A stretch of 64,000 nucleotides of DNA from Ramlibacter pinisoli (lineage in GTDB: Bacteria > Pseudomonadota > Gammaproteobacteria > Burkholderiales > Burkholderiaceae_C), in contig NZ_WSEL01000011.1 of NCBI RefSeq assembly GCF_009758015.1, positions 124,001-188,000 on the forward strand. Direction: 5' to 3'. The notes below the pieces were generated by a model, which was not told where the DNA came from, ran no database searches, and was given only the letters and a program-made list of their open reading frames with translations. Each line of letters opens with the position of its first letter. Position 1 is the stretch's first letter. Below are positions 56,448 to 63,520 of this stretch, in pieces. A program made the translations under genes and the position numbers.

Positions 56448-57443
56448 ATGCTGCGTGATGCCCGTGATCCGGCGGCGCTGCAGGCCGCCGTCGGCCGCCT
56501 CCAGGCGGGCGAGCTGGTCGCCTTCCCGACCGAGACCGTCTACGGCCTGGGCGCCGACGCGTCCAGCGATGCGGCGGTGGCGAAGATCTTCGCCGCCAAG
56601 GGGCGCCCGAGCGACCACCCCCTCATCGTGCACGTGGCCGATGCCGCGGCCATCGCGTCCTTCGCCGCCGAGGTGCCGGACGTCGCCCGCCGCCTCGTCG
56701 CCGCGTTCTGGCCCGGCCCGCTCACCCTGATCCTGCCGCGCCGCCCCGGTGTCGCCGCCGCCGCCGCCGGCGGCCAGGACTCGATCGGCCTGCGCTGCCC
56801 CAGCCACCCGGTGGCCCGCGCGCTGCTGGCCGGCTGCGCCGCCGCCACCCCGCCGGTGCCGGGCCTGGCGGCGCCGAGCGCCAACCAGTTCGGCCGCGTG
56901 AGCCCGACCACCGCCGCCCACGTGCAGGCCGAGTTCGGCGACGCCCTGCTGGTGCTGGACGGCGGGCCGTGCGAGGTCGGCATCGAGTCGGCCATCGTCG
57001 ACTGCACCCGCGGCCGGCCGGTGCTGCTGCGCCCCGGCGTGCTCACGCGGGAGCAGCTGGAGGCCGCTTGCGGCGAGCCGCTGCTGCGCCCGCAGGACCT
57101 GCCCGATGCGGCGCCGCGCGCCTCCGGCACGCTGGAGGCGCACTACGCCCCGCGGGCGCGGGTGCGGCTGATGGAAGCCGGCGCGCTGCAGACCGCGCTC
57201 GACGTGCTGGGCGCTGACGCCGCCAACATCGCCACCTGGTCGCGCGCCATCCTGCACACGCCGTCGGCGCGGGTGCTGCGCCGGCGCATGCCGGACGACG
57301 CGCGCGAGACGGCCCGCCAGCTGTTCGCGGTGCTGCGCGAATTCGACCAGCAGCAGATGCAGTTGATCTGGATCGAGACCCCGCCGCCCGGCCCCGAGTG
57401 GGACGGCGTGCGCGACCGCCTGCAGCGCGCGGCCGCTGCATGA
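56448..57443 (+). CDS. Threonylcarbamoyl-AMP synthase (Sua5/YrdC type)
   Basis: The 331-residue enzyme makes threonylcarbamoyl-AMP for the t6A modification of tRNAs reading ANN codons. The N-terminal YrdC domain has AFPTETVYGLGADASSDAAV, KIFAAKGRPSDHPLIVHV and APSANQFGRVSPTTA; after it (about residue 210 on) comes the Sua5 C-terminal domain, so this is the long Sua5 form rather than short TsaC. It lies 3 bases after purK. tsaB, another t6A gene, is 3 kb downstream. Confidence 0.95.
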   Translation: MLRDARDPAALQAAVGRLQAGELVAFPTETVYGLGADASSDAAVAKIFAAKGRPSDHPLIVHVADAAAIASFAAEVPDVARRLVAAFWPGPLTLILPRRPGVAAAAAGGQDSIGLRCPSHPVARALLAGCAAATPPVPGLAAPSANQFGRVSPTTAAHVQAEFGDALLVLDGGPCEVGIESAIVDCTRGRPVLLRPGVLTREQLEAACGEPLLRPQDLPDAAPRASGTLEAHYAPRARVRLMEAGALQTALDVLGADAANIATWSRAILHTPSARVLRRRMPDDARETARQLFAVLREFDQQQMQLIWIETPPPGPEWDGVRDRLQRAAAA

Positions 57444-57475
57444 CACGCCCGTGAGGGCGGGCATCGGGCGCTCGG

Positions 57476-57481
57476 TACACT
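57476..57481 (+). promoter_or_regulatory. Candidate -10 box for the SGNH-like lipoprotein gene
   Basis: TACACT (context GGTACACTAGCG), 28 bases before the ATG at 57509, in a 65-bp gap after the Sua5 gene. Confidence 0.4.
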
Positions 57482-57508
57482 AGCGACCGCTTTTCGGAGA
57501 TCTCCCCC

Positions 57509-58480
57509 ATGCAAGTTTCCTGGTTGCGCCGAGCGCTGCTCGCGGCCGCCTGCGTGTCGGCCATCGTGGTCGCCGCCTGCGGCGGCGGCACCGTGGTGTC
57601 GCAATTCAACCCGAACCGGGTGGTCGCCTTCGGCGACGCCTTCAGCGACGTCGGCCAGCGCGGCACCCGCTACACCGTCAACAATGCGACCGCCGCCGCC
57701 TGGAACGAGCGCATCGCCCTGCGCTACGGACTGACGCTGCGGCCCAGTGCCGCGGGCGGGTTCGGCTTTGGCATCGGCAGTGCGCGCGTGCGCGTGGTGC
57801 CCGACGCCGGCGGCGACGCCAGCACGCCGACCATCACCCAGCAGGTGGACACCTTCCTGGCGACCCAGCCGGCCTTCAGCGCCAAGGACCTGGTGCTGGT
57901 GAACGCCGGCATCGGCGACATCGTGGCCGAAGTGGCGGCCATCAACGCCGGCACCCAGAACGACGACCAGGCCCTGGCGGCCGTCGAGCAGGCCGCCGCC
58001 GACCTGGCCGCGCAGGTGAAGCGGATCGCCAATTCGGGCGCCGAGCATGTCGGCGTGGTGGGCGTGTTTGACCTGGGGCGCACGCCCTGGGCCACCCAGA
58101 CCGGGCAGGCCACGCGGCTGTCCAACCTGTCGCAACAGTTCAACATCCGGCTCAAGACCGACCTGTTCGGCTTCAACATCGCCAGCCGGGTGCTCTACAT
58201 CGACGCCGAGTTCTACTACAACCTGGTGACGCAGAACCTGAACAACTCCACCTACGGCGGCATCAACAACGTGACCGACCTGGCCTGCAACTCGATCGAT
58301 CCGGGCCCCGGCATCGGCACCGGCGCCGGCCAGGTCAATTCGGCGCTGTGCACCGACGCGACGATCACCCCCGGCATCAACATCGCGCTGACGCTGTTCG
58401 CCGACCGCATCTACGTGACGCCGGCGGCGGCCTCGCTGTTCGGCGACTACGCCTTCGACCGCCTGCGGGCGCGCTGGTGA
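57509..58480 (+). CDS. SGNH/GDSL-hydrolase-like lipoprotein with degenerate active site
   Basis: The 323-residue protein has a lipoprotein signal ending VVAAC (Cys24) and an SGNH (lipase/lecithinase-like) fold pattern. By eye every catalytic block is altered: block I reads FGDAFSDVG, with Ala44 where GDS has the nucleophilic Ser; block III reads GIGD, with Gly136 where GxND has the oxyanion Asn; and the C-terminal block reads FADRIYVTPAAA, with Tyr in place of the His of DxxHPT. The fold blocks are otherwise kept in order, so this looks like a binding protein derived from an esterase rather than sequence error. It is lipid-anchored, probably to the outer membrane. A terminator follows. Confidence 0.7.
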   Translation: MQVSWLRRALLAAACVSAIVVAACGGGTVVSQFNPNRVVAFGDAFSDVGQRGTRYTVNNATAAAWNERIALRYGLTLRPSAAGGFGFGIGSARVRVVPDAGGDASTPTITQQVDTFLATQPAFSAKDLVLVNAGIGDIVAEVAAINAGTQNDDQALAAVEQAAADLAAQVKRIANSGAEHVGVVGVFDLGRTPWATQTGQATRLSNLSQQFNIRLKTDLFGFNIASRVLYIDAEFYYNLVTQNLNNSTYGGINNVTDLACNSIDPGPGIGTGAGQVNSALCTDATITPGINIALTLFADRIYVTPAAASLFGDYAFDRLRARW

Positions 58481-58505
58481 CGGCGCTGCCGCCAACGGAC
58501 CATGC

Positions 58506-58529
58506 AAGGGGCGCCGCTGGCGCCCTTTT
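58506..58529 (+). terminator. Terminator after the SGNH-like gene
   Basis: AAGGGGCGCC-gct-GGCGCCCTT with a single bulged G, followed by TTTTC: a typical rho-independent terminator 25 bases after the stop. Confidence 0.75.
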
Positions 58530-58553
58530 CGTTGCGCGCCCGGCTGGCGCGGC

Positions 58554-58832
58554 TCAGCGCGCGGCCGGCCCGGAGCGGTAGCGCAGCTTCATCGCCAGGA
58601 TCGCGATCGCCAGTGCCAGCGTGATGCCGTTGGCCAGCACCAGCGGCCAGGCGCGCAGCAGCAGGCCGTAGGCGAGCCACAGCGCGACGCCGAGCGCGAA
58701 CACGCCGTACATGCCCAGCGAGATGCCGCGCACGTCGCGCGTGCGGAAGGTGAGCCAGGCCTGCGGCACGAAGCTGCAGGTGGTCAGGGACGCGGCCAGG
58801 TAGCCGGTCCAGTCGATCCAGCCGCCGCTCAC
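58554..58832 (-). CDS. SemiSWEET-type (PQ-loop) sugar transporter
   Basis: The 92-residue membrane protein has three helices and the SemiSWEET/MtN3 pattern TGYLAASLTTCSFVPQAWLT with the PQ motif, then GISLGMYGVFALGVALWLAY. Such proteins dimerise to carry sugars by facilitated diffusion. The start is a GTG at 58832 that overlaps the stop of the upstream carboxypeptidase gene by 4 bases, so it is translated with it. It is short and easily overlooked. Confidence 0.85.
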   Translation of the reverse strand: MSGGWIDWTGYLAASLTTCSFVPQAWLTFRTRDVRGISLGMYGVFALGVALWLAYGLLLRAWPLVLANGITLALAIAILAMKLRYRSGPAAR

Positions 58833-60211
58833 CGCTCCCGCCCCGCCCAGGCCAGCAGCGCCTCCACCGCCGGCCGGAAGCCGGCGGCATTCGGATGGTT
58901 GGCGATCGCGACCACCACGTAGCGCCGGCCGCCGGCGCCGTCGACGTAGCCGGCCACGCCCTGCACGTCGCGCAGGCTGCCGCTCTTGAGGTGCGCGCCG
59001 ACCGGTGTCCGGGTGCGCCGCAGCGTGCCGTCGGTGCCCACCGCCGGCAGCGAGGCGGCCAGTTCGGGCATCAGCGGCGAGGCCCAGGTGTATTGCAGCA
59101 GGCGCGCCAGCTGCTGGGCGGTGATGCGCTCGTCGCGCGACAGCCCCGAGCCGTTGTCGAACGCCGGCAGGTCCGGGCCGATGCGGTCGCGCCACCAGGC
59201 GCGCAGCGTCTCCCGTGCCCCCTCGCGCGTGGCCGGGCCCTGGCCCTGCAGACCCAGGGTCAGGAACAGCTGCTGGGCCATCACGTTGTTGCTGTACTTG
59301 TTGATGTCGCGCACCACCTCGGACAGCGGCGGCGAGACCGACACGGCCAGCTGCGTCGCCGTGGCCGGCACGCGGCCGTCGCGCACCACGCCGCCGACCC
59401 GGCCCCCGACCTCGGCCCACAGGCCGGCCACCGCGCGCGTCGCGTAGCTGGCCGGGTCGGCGAAGGCCAGCGGCCAGCCGCGCTCGCCGCAGGCGGCCGG
59501 ATAGCTGCCGGCCAGCCGCGGCCGCAGCGGGTCGGTGAAGTCGGCCTTGAGGGTGCTGCGCCAGTCGCCGCATTCGCCCAGCACCAGCGGGACCGTCGAC
59601 GGCCAGCGCACGCCGGCCAGCGGTGGCTCCACCAGCAGGCGGGCCCGGCCGTCGGTCTGCGGCACCAGCGTGAGCAGCACCGACTTGAAGTTGAGCAGCA
59701 GGCCGTCCGGGGTGGCGTTGTACGGCCGCAGCGGCTCGCCGTCGAAGGAGCTCGGGTCGGTGGACACCGGCGCGAAGGCGCCGTGGTCCAGCACGATGTC
59801 GCCGGCGACGCGGTCGATGCCCAGCGCGCGCACCCGGCGCAGCAGCAGCCAGAGCCTCTCGAGCACGAGCTTGGGATCGCCCGATCCTTGCAGGTACAGG
59901 TTGCCCTGCAGGGTGCCGCCGGCGATCGGGCCGTCGGTCAGGACCGGCGTGGTCCAGGTGTAGGCAGGACCGAGCAGCTCCAGCGCCGCCATCGTGGTGG
60001 CCAGCTTGGCGATCGAGGCCGGGTTCACCGGCACCTCGGCCCGGTGGCTCAGGCGAGGCGGCTGGGCCGGATCGACGTCGGTCACCAGCAGGGTCACCGC
60101 GTCGCGCGGCAGCCGGGCCTGTGCCAGCGCGGCGTCGACCTCGGGGGGCAGGGGCTGGGCCCATGCGGCGGTCGCCGCGAGCAGGACGGCCAGGAGCGGC
60201 AGGACACGCAT
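58829..60211 (-). CDS. dacB: D-alanyl-D-alanine carboxypeptidase/endopeptidase (PBP4, DacB)
   Basis: The 460-residue exported enzyme trims or cleaves peptidoglycan cross-links. It has a signal peptide cut after AAWAQ (about residue 19) and the three penicillin-binding motifs: SIAK at 66-69 (NPASIAKLATT), SNN (NKYSNNVMAQQLF) and KSG (LKSGSLRDVQG), with the large PBP4 insertion between the first two. Length fits E. coli DacB (477). The ATG at 60211 places the signal peptide first. It is coupled to the SemiSWEET gene. Confidence 0.95.
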   Translation of the reverse strand: MRVLPLLAVLLAATAAWAQPLPPEVDAALAQARLPRDAVTLLVTDVDPAQPPRLSHRAEVPVNPASIAKLATTMAALELLGPAYTWTTPVLTDGPIAGGTLQGNLYLQGSGDPKLVLERLWLLLRRVRALGIDRVAGDIVLDHGAFAPVSTDPSSFDGEPLRPYNATPDGLLLNFKSVLLTLVPQTDGRARLLVEPPLAGVRWPSTVPLVLGECGDWRSTLKADFTDPLRPRLAGSYPAACGERGWPLAFADPASYATRAVAGLWAEVGGRVGGVVRDGRVPATATQLAVSVSPPLSEVVRDINKYSNNVMAQQLFLTLGLQGQGPATREGARETLRAWWRDRIGPDLPAFDNGSGLSRDERITAQQLARLLQYTWASPLMPELAASLPAVGTDGTLRRTRTPVGAHLKSGSLRDVQGVAGYVDGAGGRRYVVVAIANHPNAAGFRPAVEALLAWAGRER

Positions 60212-60241
60212 GGGGCGGATTATCCCGGCTGGCCGGGCACC

Positions 60242-60247
60242 GATAAT
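60242..60247 (+). promoter_or_regulatory. Candidate -10 box for tsaB
   Basis: GATAAT, 28 bases before the TTG start at 60275, in the gap between divergent dacB and tsaB. An out-of-frame ATG overlaps its end and is not used. Confidence 0.4.
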
Positions 60248-60274
60248 GGCCGCCCCGCCGCCGTTCCCTTCCCC

Positions 60275-60979
60275 TTGCGCCTCCTCGCCTTCGACACCAG
60301 CACCGACCGGCTCAGCATCGCCGTGGCGGTACCGGGCCGCGCGCCGCTGGTGCACCGCGGCGAGGGCGGCGCCAAGGCCTCGGCGGCGCTGATCCCGCAG
60401 CTGCTGGACCTGCTCGGGCAGGCCGGCGTGCCGCTGGCCACGCTGGACGCCATCGTGTTCGGGTGCGGACCGGGCTCCTTCACCGGGCTGCGCACCGCCT
60501 GCGCCGTGGCCCAGGGGCTGGCGCTGGGCGCGGGCGTGCCGGTGCTGCCGGTCGAGACCCTGCTGGTGCTGGCCGACGAGGCGCGGGCGCGCAGCGGAGC
60601 CACTCAGGTGCTGGCCGTCCTGGACGCCCGCATGGACGAGGTCTATGCCGCCGAGTACACCTGGGGCGGCAGCGGCTGGCGGCGCGCGGCCCCGATCCGG
60701 CTGGCGGCGCCGCAGGCGGTCGGCCCGCAGCCGGGCTGGCTGGTGGCGGGCAACGCCTTCGCCGCCTACCCGGGCCGCATCGCGCCCGGCGCGGCGCAGC
60801 TGGAGCTGTGGCCGGACGCGCAGGCCCTGCTGCGGCTGGCGCCCGGGCTGCTGGCGGCCGGCGAGGGCCGGCCGGCCGACGAGGCGCTGCCGCTCTACGT
60901 GCGCGACAAGGTCGCCCAGACCACCGAGGAGCGGGCAGCGGCCCGCGCGGCGGCCGCGGGCGCGACAATCACGCCATGA
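60275..60979 (+). CDS. tsaB: tRNA t6A synthesis protein TsaB
   Basis: The 234-residue ASKHA-fold protein partners with TsaD and TsaE in threonylcarbamoyl transfer to tRNA A37. It shows the N-terminal LAFDTSTDRLSIAVA, FGCGPGSFTGLRTACAVAQG, and VLDARMDEVYAAEY. There is no in-frame ATG; a TTG at 60275 begins right at the conserved start (MRLLAFDTST). Its stop overlaps the rimI start by 4 bases, a common tsaB-rimI pairing. Confidence 0.93.
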   Translation: MRLLAFDTSTDRLSIAVAVPGRAPLVHRGEGGAKASAALIPQLLDLLGQAGVPLATLDAIVFGCGPGSFTGLRTACAVAQGLALGAGVPVLPVETLLVLADEARARSGATQVLAVLDARMDEVYAAEYTWGGSGWRRAAPIRLAAPQAVGPQPGWLVAGNAFAAYPGRIAPGAAQLELWPDAQALLRLAPGLLAAGEGRPADEALPLYVRDKVAQTTEERAAARAAAAGATITP

Positions 60980-61443
60980 GTGCGGTGTTCGACAGCGAGC
61001 AGGCCGGCTTCGTGCCGATGGCCGAAAGCGACCTCGACGAGGTGCTGGCGATCGAGCGCCTCGCCTACGGCCATCCCTGGACGGCCGGCAACTTCGCCGA
61101 TTCGCTGCGCTCGGGCTACCAGGCGCAGCTGCTGCGGTCGGACGGCCGCCTGATCGGCTACTTCGTCGCCATGAAGGGCGTCGACGAGGTGCACCTGCTC
61201 AACATCACGGTGGCGCCGGGCGACCAGGGCCGCGGCTGGGGCCGGCTGATGCTGGACGCGCTGGCCGTGTGGTCGCGCGACCAGGGGGCCCAGTGGCTGT
61301 GGCTGGAGGTGCGCACCGGCAACACCCGGGCCCAGCGCATCTACGAGCGGCACGGCTTCCGGCGCGTCGGCGAACGCAAGAACTACTACCCGGCGGCCGC
61401 GGGCGGGCGCGAGGACGCCATCGTCATGAGCCTGCGCCTGTGA
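60976..61443 (+). CDS. rimI: Ribosomal protein S18 alanine N-acetyltransferase RimI
   Basis: The 155-residue GNAT enzyme acetylates the N-terminal Ala of ribosomal protein S18. The acetyl-CoA-binding motif A is LLNITVAPGDQGRGWGRLML, followed by VRTGNTRAQRIYERHGFRRV typical of RimI. It is translationally coupled to tsaB. The gene ends 31 bases before the uracil-DNA glycosylase gene. Confidence 0.93.
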   Translation: MSAVFDSEQAGFVPMAESDLDEVLAIERLAYGHPWTAGNFADSLRSGYQAQLLRSDGRLIGYFVAMKGVDEVHLLNITVAPGDQGRGWGRLMLDALAVWSRDQGAQWLWLEVRTGNTRAQRIYERHGFRRVGERKNYYPAAAGGREDAIVMSLRL

Positions 61444-61474
61444 GGACGGACACCGCCCCGGGGGCCGTGCGCCC

Positions 61475-62257
61475 ATGACCCTGCAGCTCGATCCGCGCCG
61501 GGTCGCGATGCTGCGCGAGATGGGCCTGCAGCTGCTGCCCCCGATCGCCCCGCCGGCGGCGCAGGCCGCTGTCGAGCCGTCGGCACCGCCCGCCTCCCTT
61601 GCCGCGGCGGCTGCACCGGTGGCCCGGCCCGTGGCCGACGCATCGGCCGCCGCCCCGGCGCCGGTCGCGGTCGTGCCGCCCGGCGCCATCGCATCCCTCG
61701 ACTGGGCCGGCCTGCAGGCCGCGGTGCAGGACTGCCGCGCCTGCGGCCTGTGCGAATCGCGCCGCAACGCCGTGTTCGGCACCGGTCCGGCCACGGCCGA
61801 GTGGCTGATCGTCGGCGAGGCCCCCGACGAGGACGCCGATGCGGCCGGTGAACCCTTCGTCGGCCAGGACGGCCAGCTGCTGGACAACATGCTGCGCAGC
61901 CTCGGCCTGGACCGGCGCCGCAATGCCTACGTCGCCAACGTGCTGCGGTGCCGCCCGCCCGGCGGCCGCAACCCGGAGCCGGCCGAACTGGCCCAGTGCG
62001 AGCCCTTCCTGCGCCGGCAGGTCGAGTTGCTGCAGCCGCGCATCATCCTGGCCATGGGCCGCTTCGCCGTGCAGTCGCTGCTGCAGACGACCGAGCCGAT
62101 CGGCCGCCTGCGCGGCCGCGTGCACCGCTACCACGACGTCCCGCTGGTGGTGACCTTCCACCCCGCCTACCTGCTGCGCAACCAGCCGGACAAGGCCAAG
62201 GCCTGGGCCGACCTGTGCCTGGCCATGGACCTGCTCGAGGGGCGGGTGGCCGGCTAG
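61475..62257 (+). CDS. Family-4 uracil-DNA glycosylase
   Basis: The 260-residue enzyme removes uracil from DNA, including deaminated cytosine. Residues about 25-70 are an Ala/Pro linker; the conserved domain follows with iron-sulfur cysteines (DCRACGLCESRRNAVFGTG, VANVLRCRPPGGRNPEPAEL), the active-site block GEAPDEDADAAGEPFVGQDG and the HPAYLLRNQ motif. It is distinct from the Ung family. Convergent with the glycosyltransferase gene (4-base overlap). Confidence 0.92.
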   Translation: MTLQLDPRRVAMLREMGLQLLPPIAPPAAQAAVEPSAPPASLAAAAAPVARPVADASAAAPAPVAVVPPGAIASLDWAGLQAAVQDCRACGLCESRRNAVFGTGPATAEWLIVGEAPDEDADAAGEPFVGQDGQLLDNMLRSLGLDRRRNAYVANVLRCRPPGGRNPEPAELAQCEPFLRRQVELLQPRIILAMGRFAVQSLLQTTEPIGRLRGRVHRYHDVPLVVTFHPAYLLRNQPDKAKAWADLCLAMDLLEGRVAG

Positions 62258-63204
62258 AGCGGCGGCAGCGGCTGGAACGCCTGGGGCTCCAGGCGGCGCG
62301 CGGCGTAGTCGATGCCGCACCAGCGTGCGTAATCGGCCAGGGTGCGCTCGCGTCCCAGTCCGTAGACGCCCAGCGGCTGGCCGGCCAGCAGCGCGGTGAG
62401 CCGGCGCCGCGACCGCTGTTCCAGCTCCCACCAGCTCTGCGAGCGGCCGGCTTCGTGTGCCGCATCCCAGTGCAGGGGCCGGGCGGGGACGCCGGAAGCG
62501 CCGTCGTTGTACAGGTGGTAGAGCGGCAGGCCGGGCATGTGCACGATGTCCCAGCCGTGGGTGTACAGGCGGATGGCCAGCGCCTGCTCCTCGCCGTGGA
62601 AGTACAGCGCCGGGTCGTACGGGAACGCCAGCGCGAAGCGGCCGGGCGCGAACAGGCAGCCGGCGCCCAGGTGGAAGCCCGGCAGCGGGTGGTCGCACTC
62701 CACCGCATGGGCCTCGAAGCCGAGGACGGGATGGTCCGGTGCGAAGGCGCTGCCCGGCTTGACCACGTGCGCCAGCACCTTGCCGGTGGCCGGGCGCGGC
62801 ATCGGGCGGCCCTGGGCGAAGAAGAAGGCGCTCGGGTAGGCCGAGATGACCACGCCGCGCCGGCCCGGCAGCAGCGCACCGGCCTGGGCCACCAGCCGCT
62901 CGTCCCAGCCGGGCTCGAAGTCCATGTGGGAGTCGATCTGCAGGTACCAGTCCTCGCCGTCGTACAGGGCCATGGCCAGCGCACGGGCCCAGCAGGGGCC
63001 GCGGGCGTACAGCGGGTCGATGCGCTGGTAGGTCAGCCGTGCGGGCGCCAGCTGCGCCAGCACGGAGGCGGCGGGCGGCTCGGGGCTCTGGTCGAGCACG
63101 CCGAAATGCAGCGCCTGCGGCCGGCTGGCGGCCGCCCGGGCGCGCCCCAGCGTGAACCCGAGCACGGGATCGCAGTAGGCGGCCACGCTGACGAAGATGC
63201 TCAT
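62254..63204 (-). CDS. GT60-type (Skp1-GlcNAc-transferase-like) glycosyltransferase
   Basis: The 316-residue protein resembles the GT60 / Pfam GlcNAc family, whose eukaryotic members add alpha-GlcNAc to hydroxyproline of Skp1. Signature segments by eye: SIFVSVAAYCDP at the start, CWARALAMALYDGEDWYLQI, then DSHMDFEPGWDE with the Asp-x-His motif of the nucleotide-sugar site, FHLGAGCLFAPGRFALAFPY and YFHGEEQALAIRLYTHGWDI. No signal peptide or membrane helix is seen, so it should be cytosolic. The ATG at 63204 is the natural start. It diverges from a two-partner-secretion adhesin, which is a candidate substrate by position only. Confidence 0.85.
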   Translation of the reverse strand: MSIFVSVAAYCDPVLGFTLGRARAAASRPQALHFGVLDQSPEPPAASVLAQLAPARLTYQRIDPLYARGPCWARALAMALYDGEDWYLQIDSHMDFEPGWDERLVAQAGALLPGRRGVVISAYPSAFFFAQGRPMPRPATGKVLAHVVKPGSAFAPDHPVLGFEAHAVECDHPLPGFHLGAGCLFAPGRFALAFPYDPALYFHGEEQALAIRLYTHGWDIVHMPGLPLYHLYNDGASGVPARPLHWDAAHEAGRSQSWWELEQRSRRRLTALLAGQPLGVYGLGRERTLADYARWCGIDYAARRLEPQAFQPLPPL

Positions 63205-63304
63205 GGGCGGCGGAGGATCGGTGGGCGCCGGGGATCGGCGTGTCCGTGAACTTTGCCGCATCCCGGCCCGTCGTGGTGGACGCGGCGCGCCCGCTACGGC
63301 TGGG

Positions 63305-63337
63305 TTGGTTGCCCAGGGTGTAACGGTATGCTACCGT
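63305..63337 (+). promoter_or_regulatory. Candidate promoter with overlapping palindromic operator for the adhesin gene
   Basis: A -35-like TTGGTT (63305-63310) and a -10-like TATGCT (63327-63332) are 16 bases apart. The palindrome ACGGTA-tgc-TACCGT (63323-63337) covers the -10, a placement typical of a repressor site. No matching regulator gene is identified in the window. Confidence 0.45.
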
Positions 63338-63468
63338 CAGCCGACCATCGCCCCGACCACGCCGGCCAGCGCCGTGGCCGGGGAAGAGCAACAACAAGAC
63401 AGCGCATTTCGAGGGATTCATCTCCGGTCCGGGCGGCCGGGTCCGGGTTCCGCGGAACGCCGTCCCTC

Positions 63469-63494
63469 GCGAGCGGCGCACGCCGGCCGCTCGC
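63469..63494 (+). other. Leader hairpin before the adhesin start
   Basis: GCGAGCGGC-gcacgccg-GCCGCTCGC: a 9-bp perfect stem with an 8-base loop, followed by GATCCTTTTCTT, 26 bases before the ATG. It resembles a terminator or attenuator in the 5' leader and could limit expression of the long downstream gene. Confidence 0.55.
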
Positions 63495-63520
63495 GATCCT
63501 TTTCTTGAGCAGGGCCAGCC

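Larger units (their letters stand above)
63205..63520. other. Intergenic region between divergent glycosyltransferase and adhesin
   Basis: 316 bp with no gene recognised. It contains a promoter-like pair with an overlapping palindrome (63305-63337) and a strong leader hairpin (63469-63494) close before the adhesin ATG, both listed separately. Confidence 0.6.

Noticed and set aside
60246..60274. ATG at 60246 as the tsaB start
   Set aside because: It is out of frame with the conserved LAFDTST segment; the in-frame TTG at 60275 is used.
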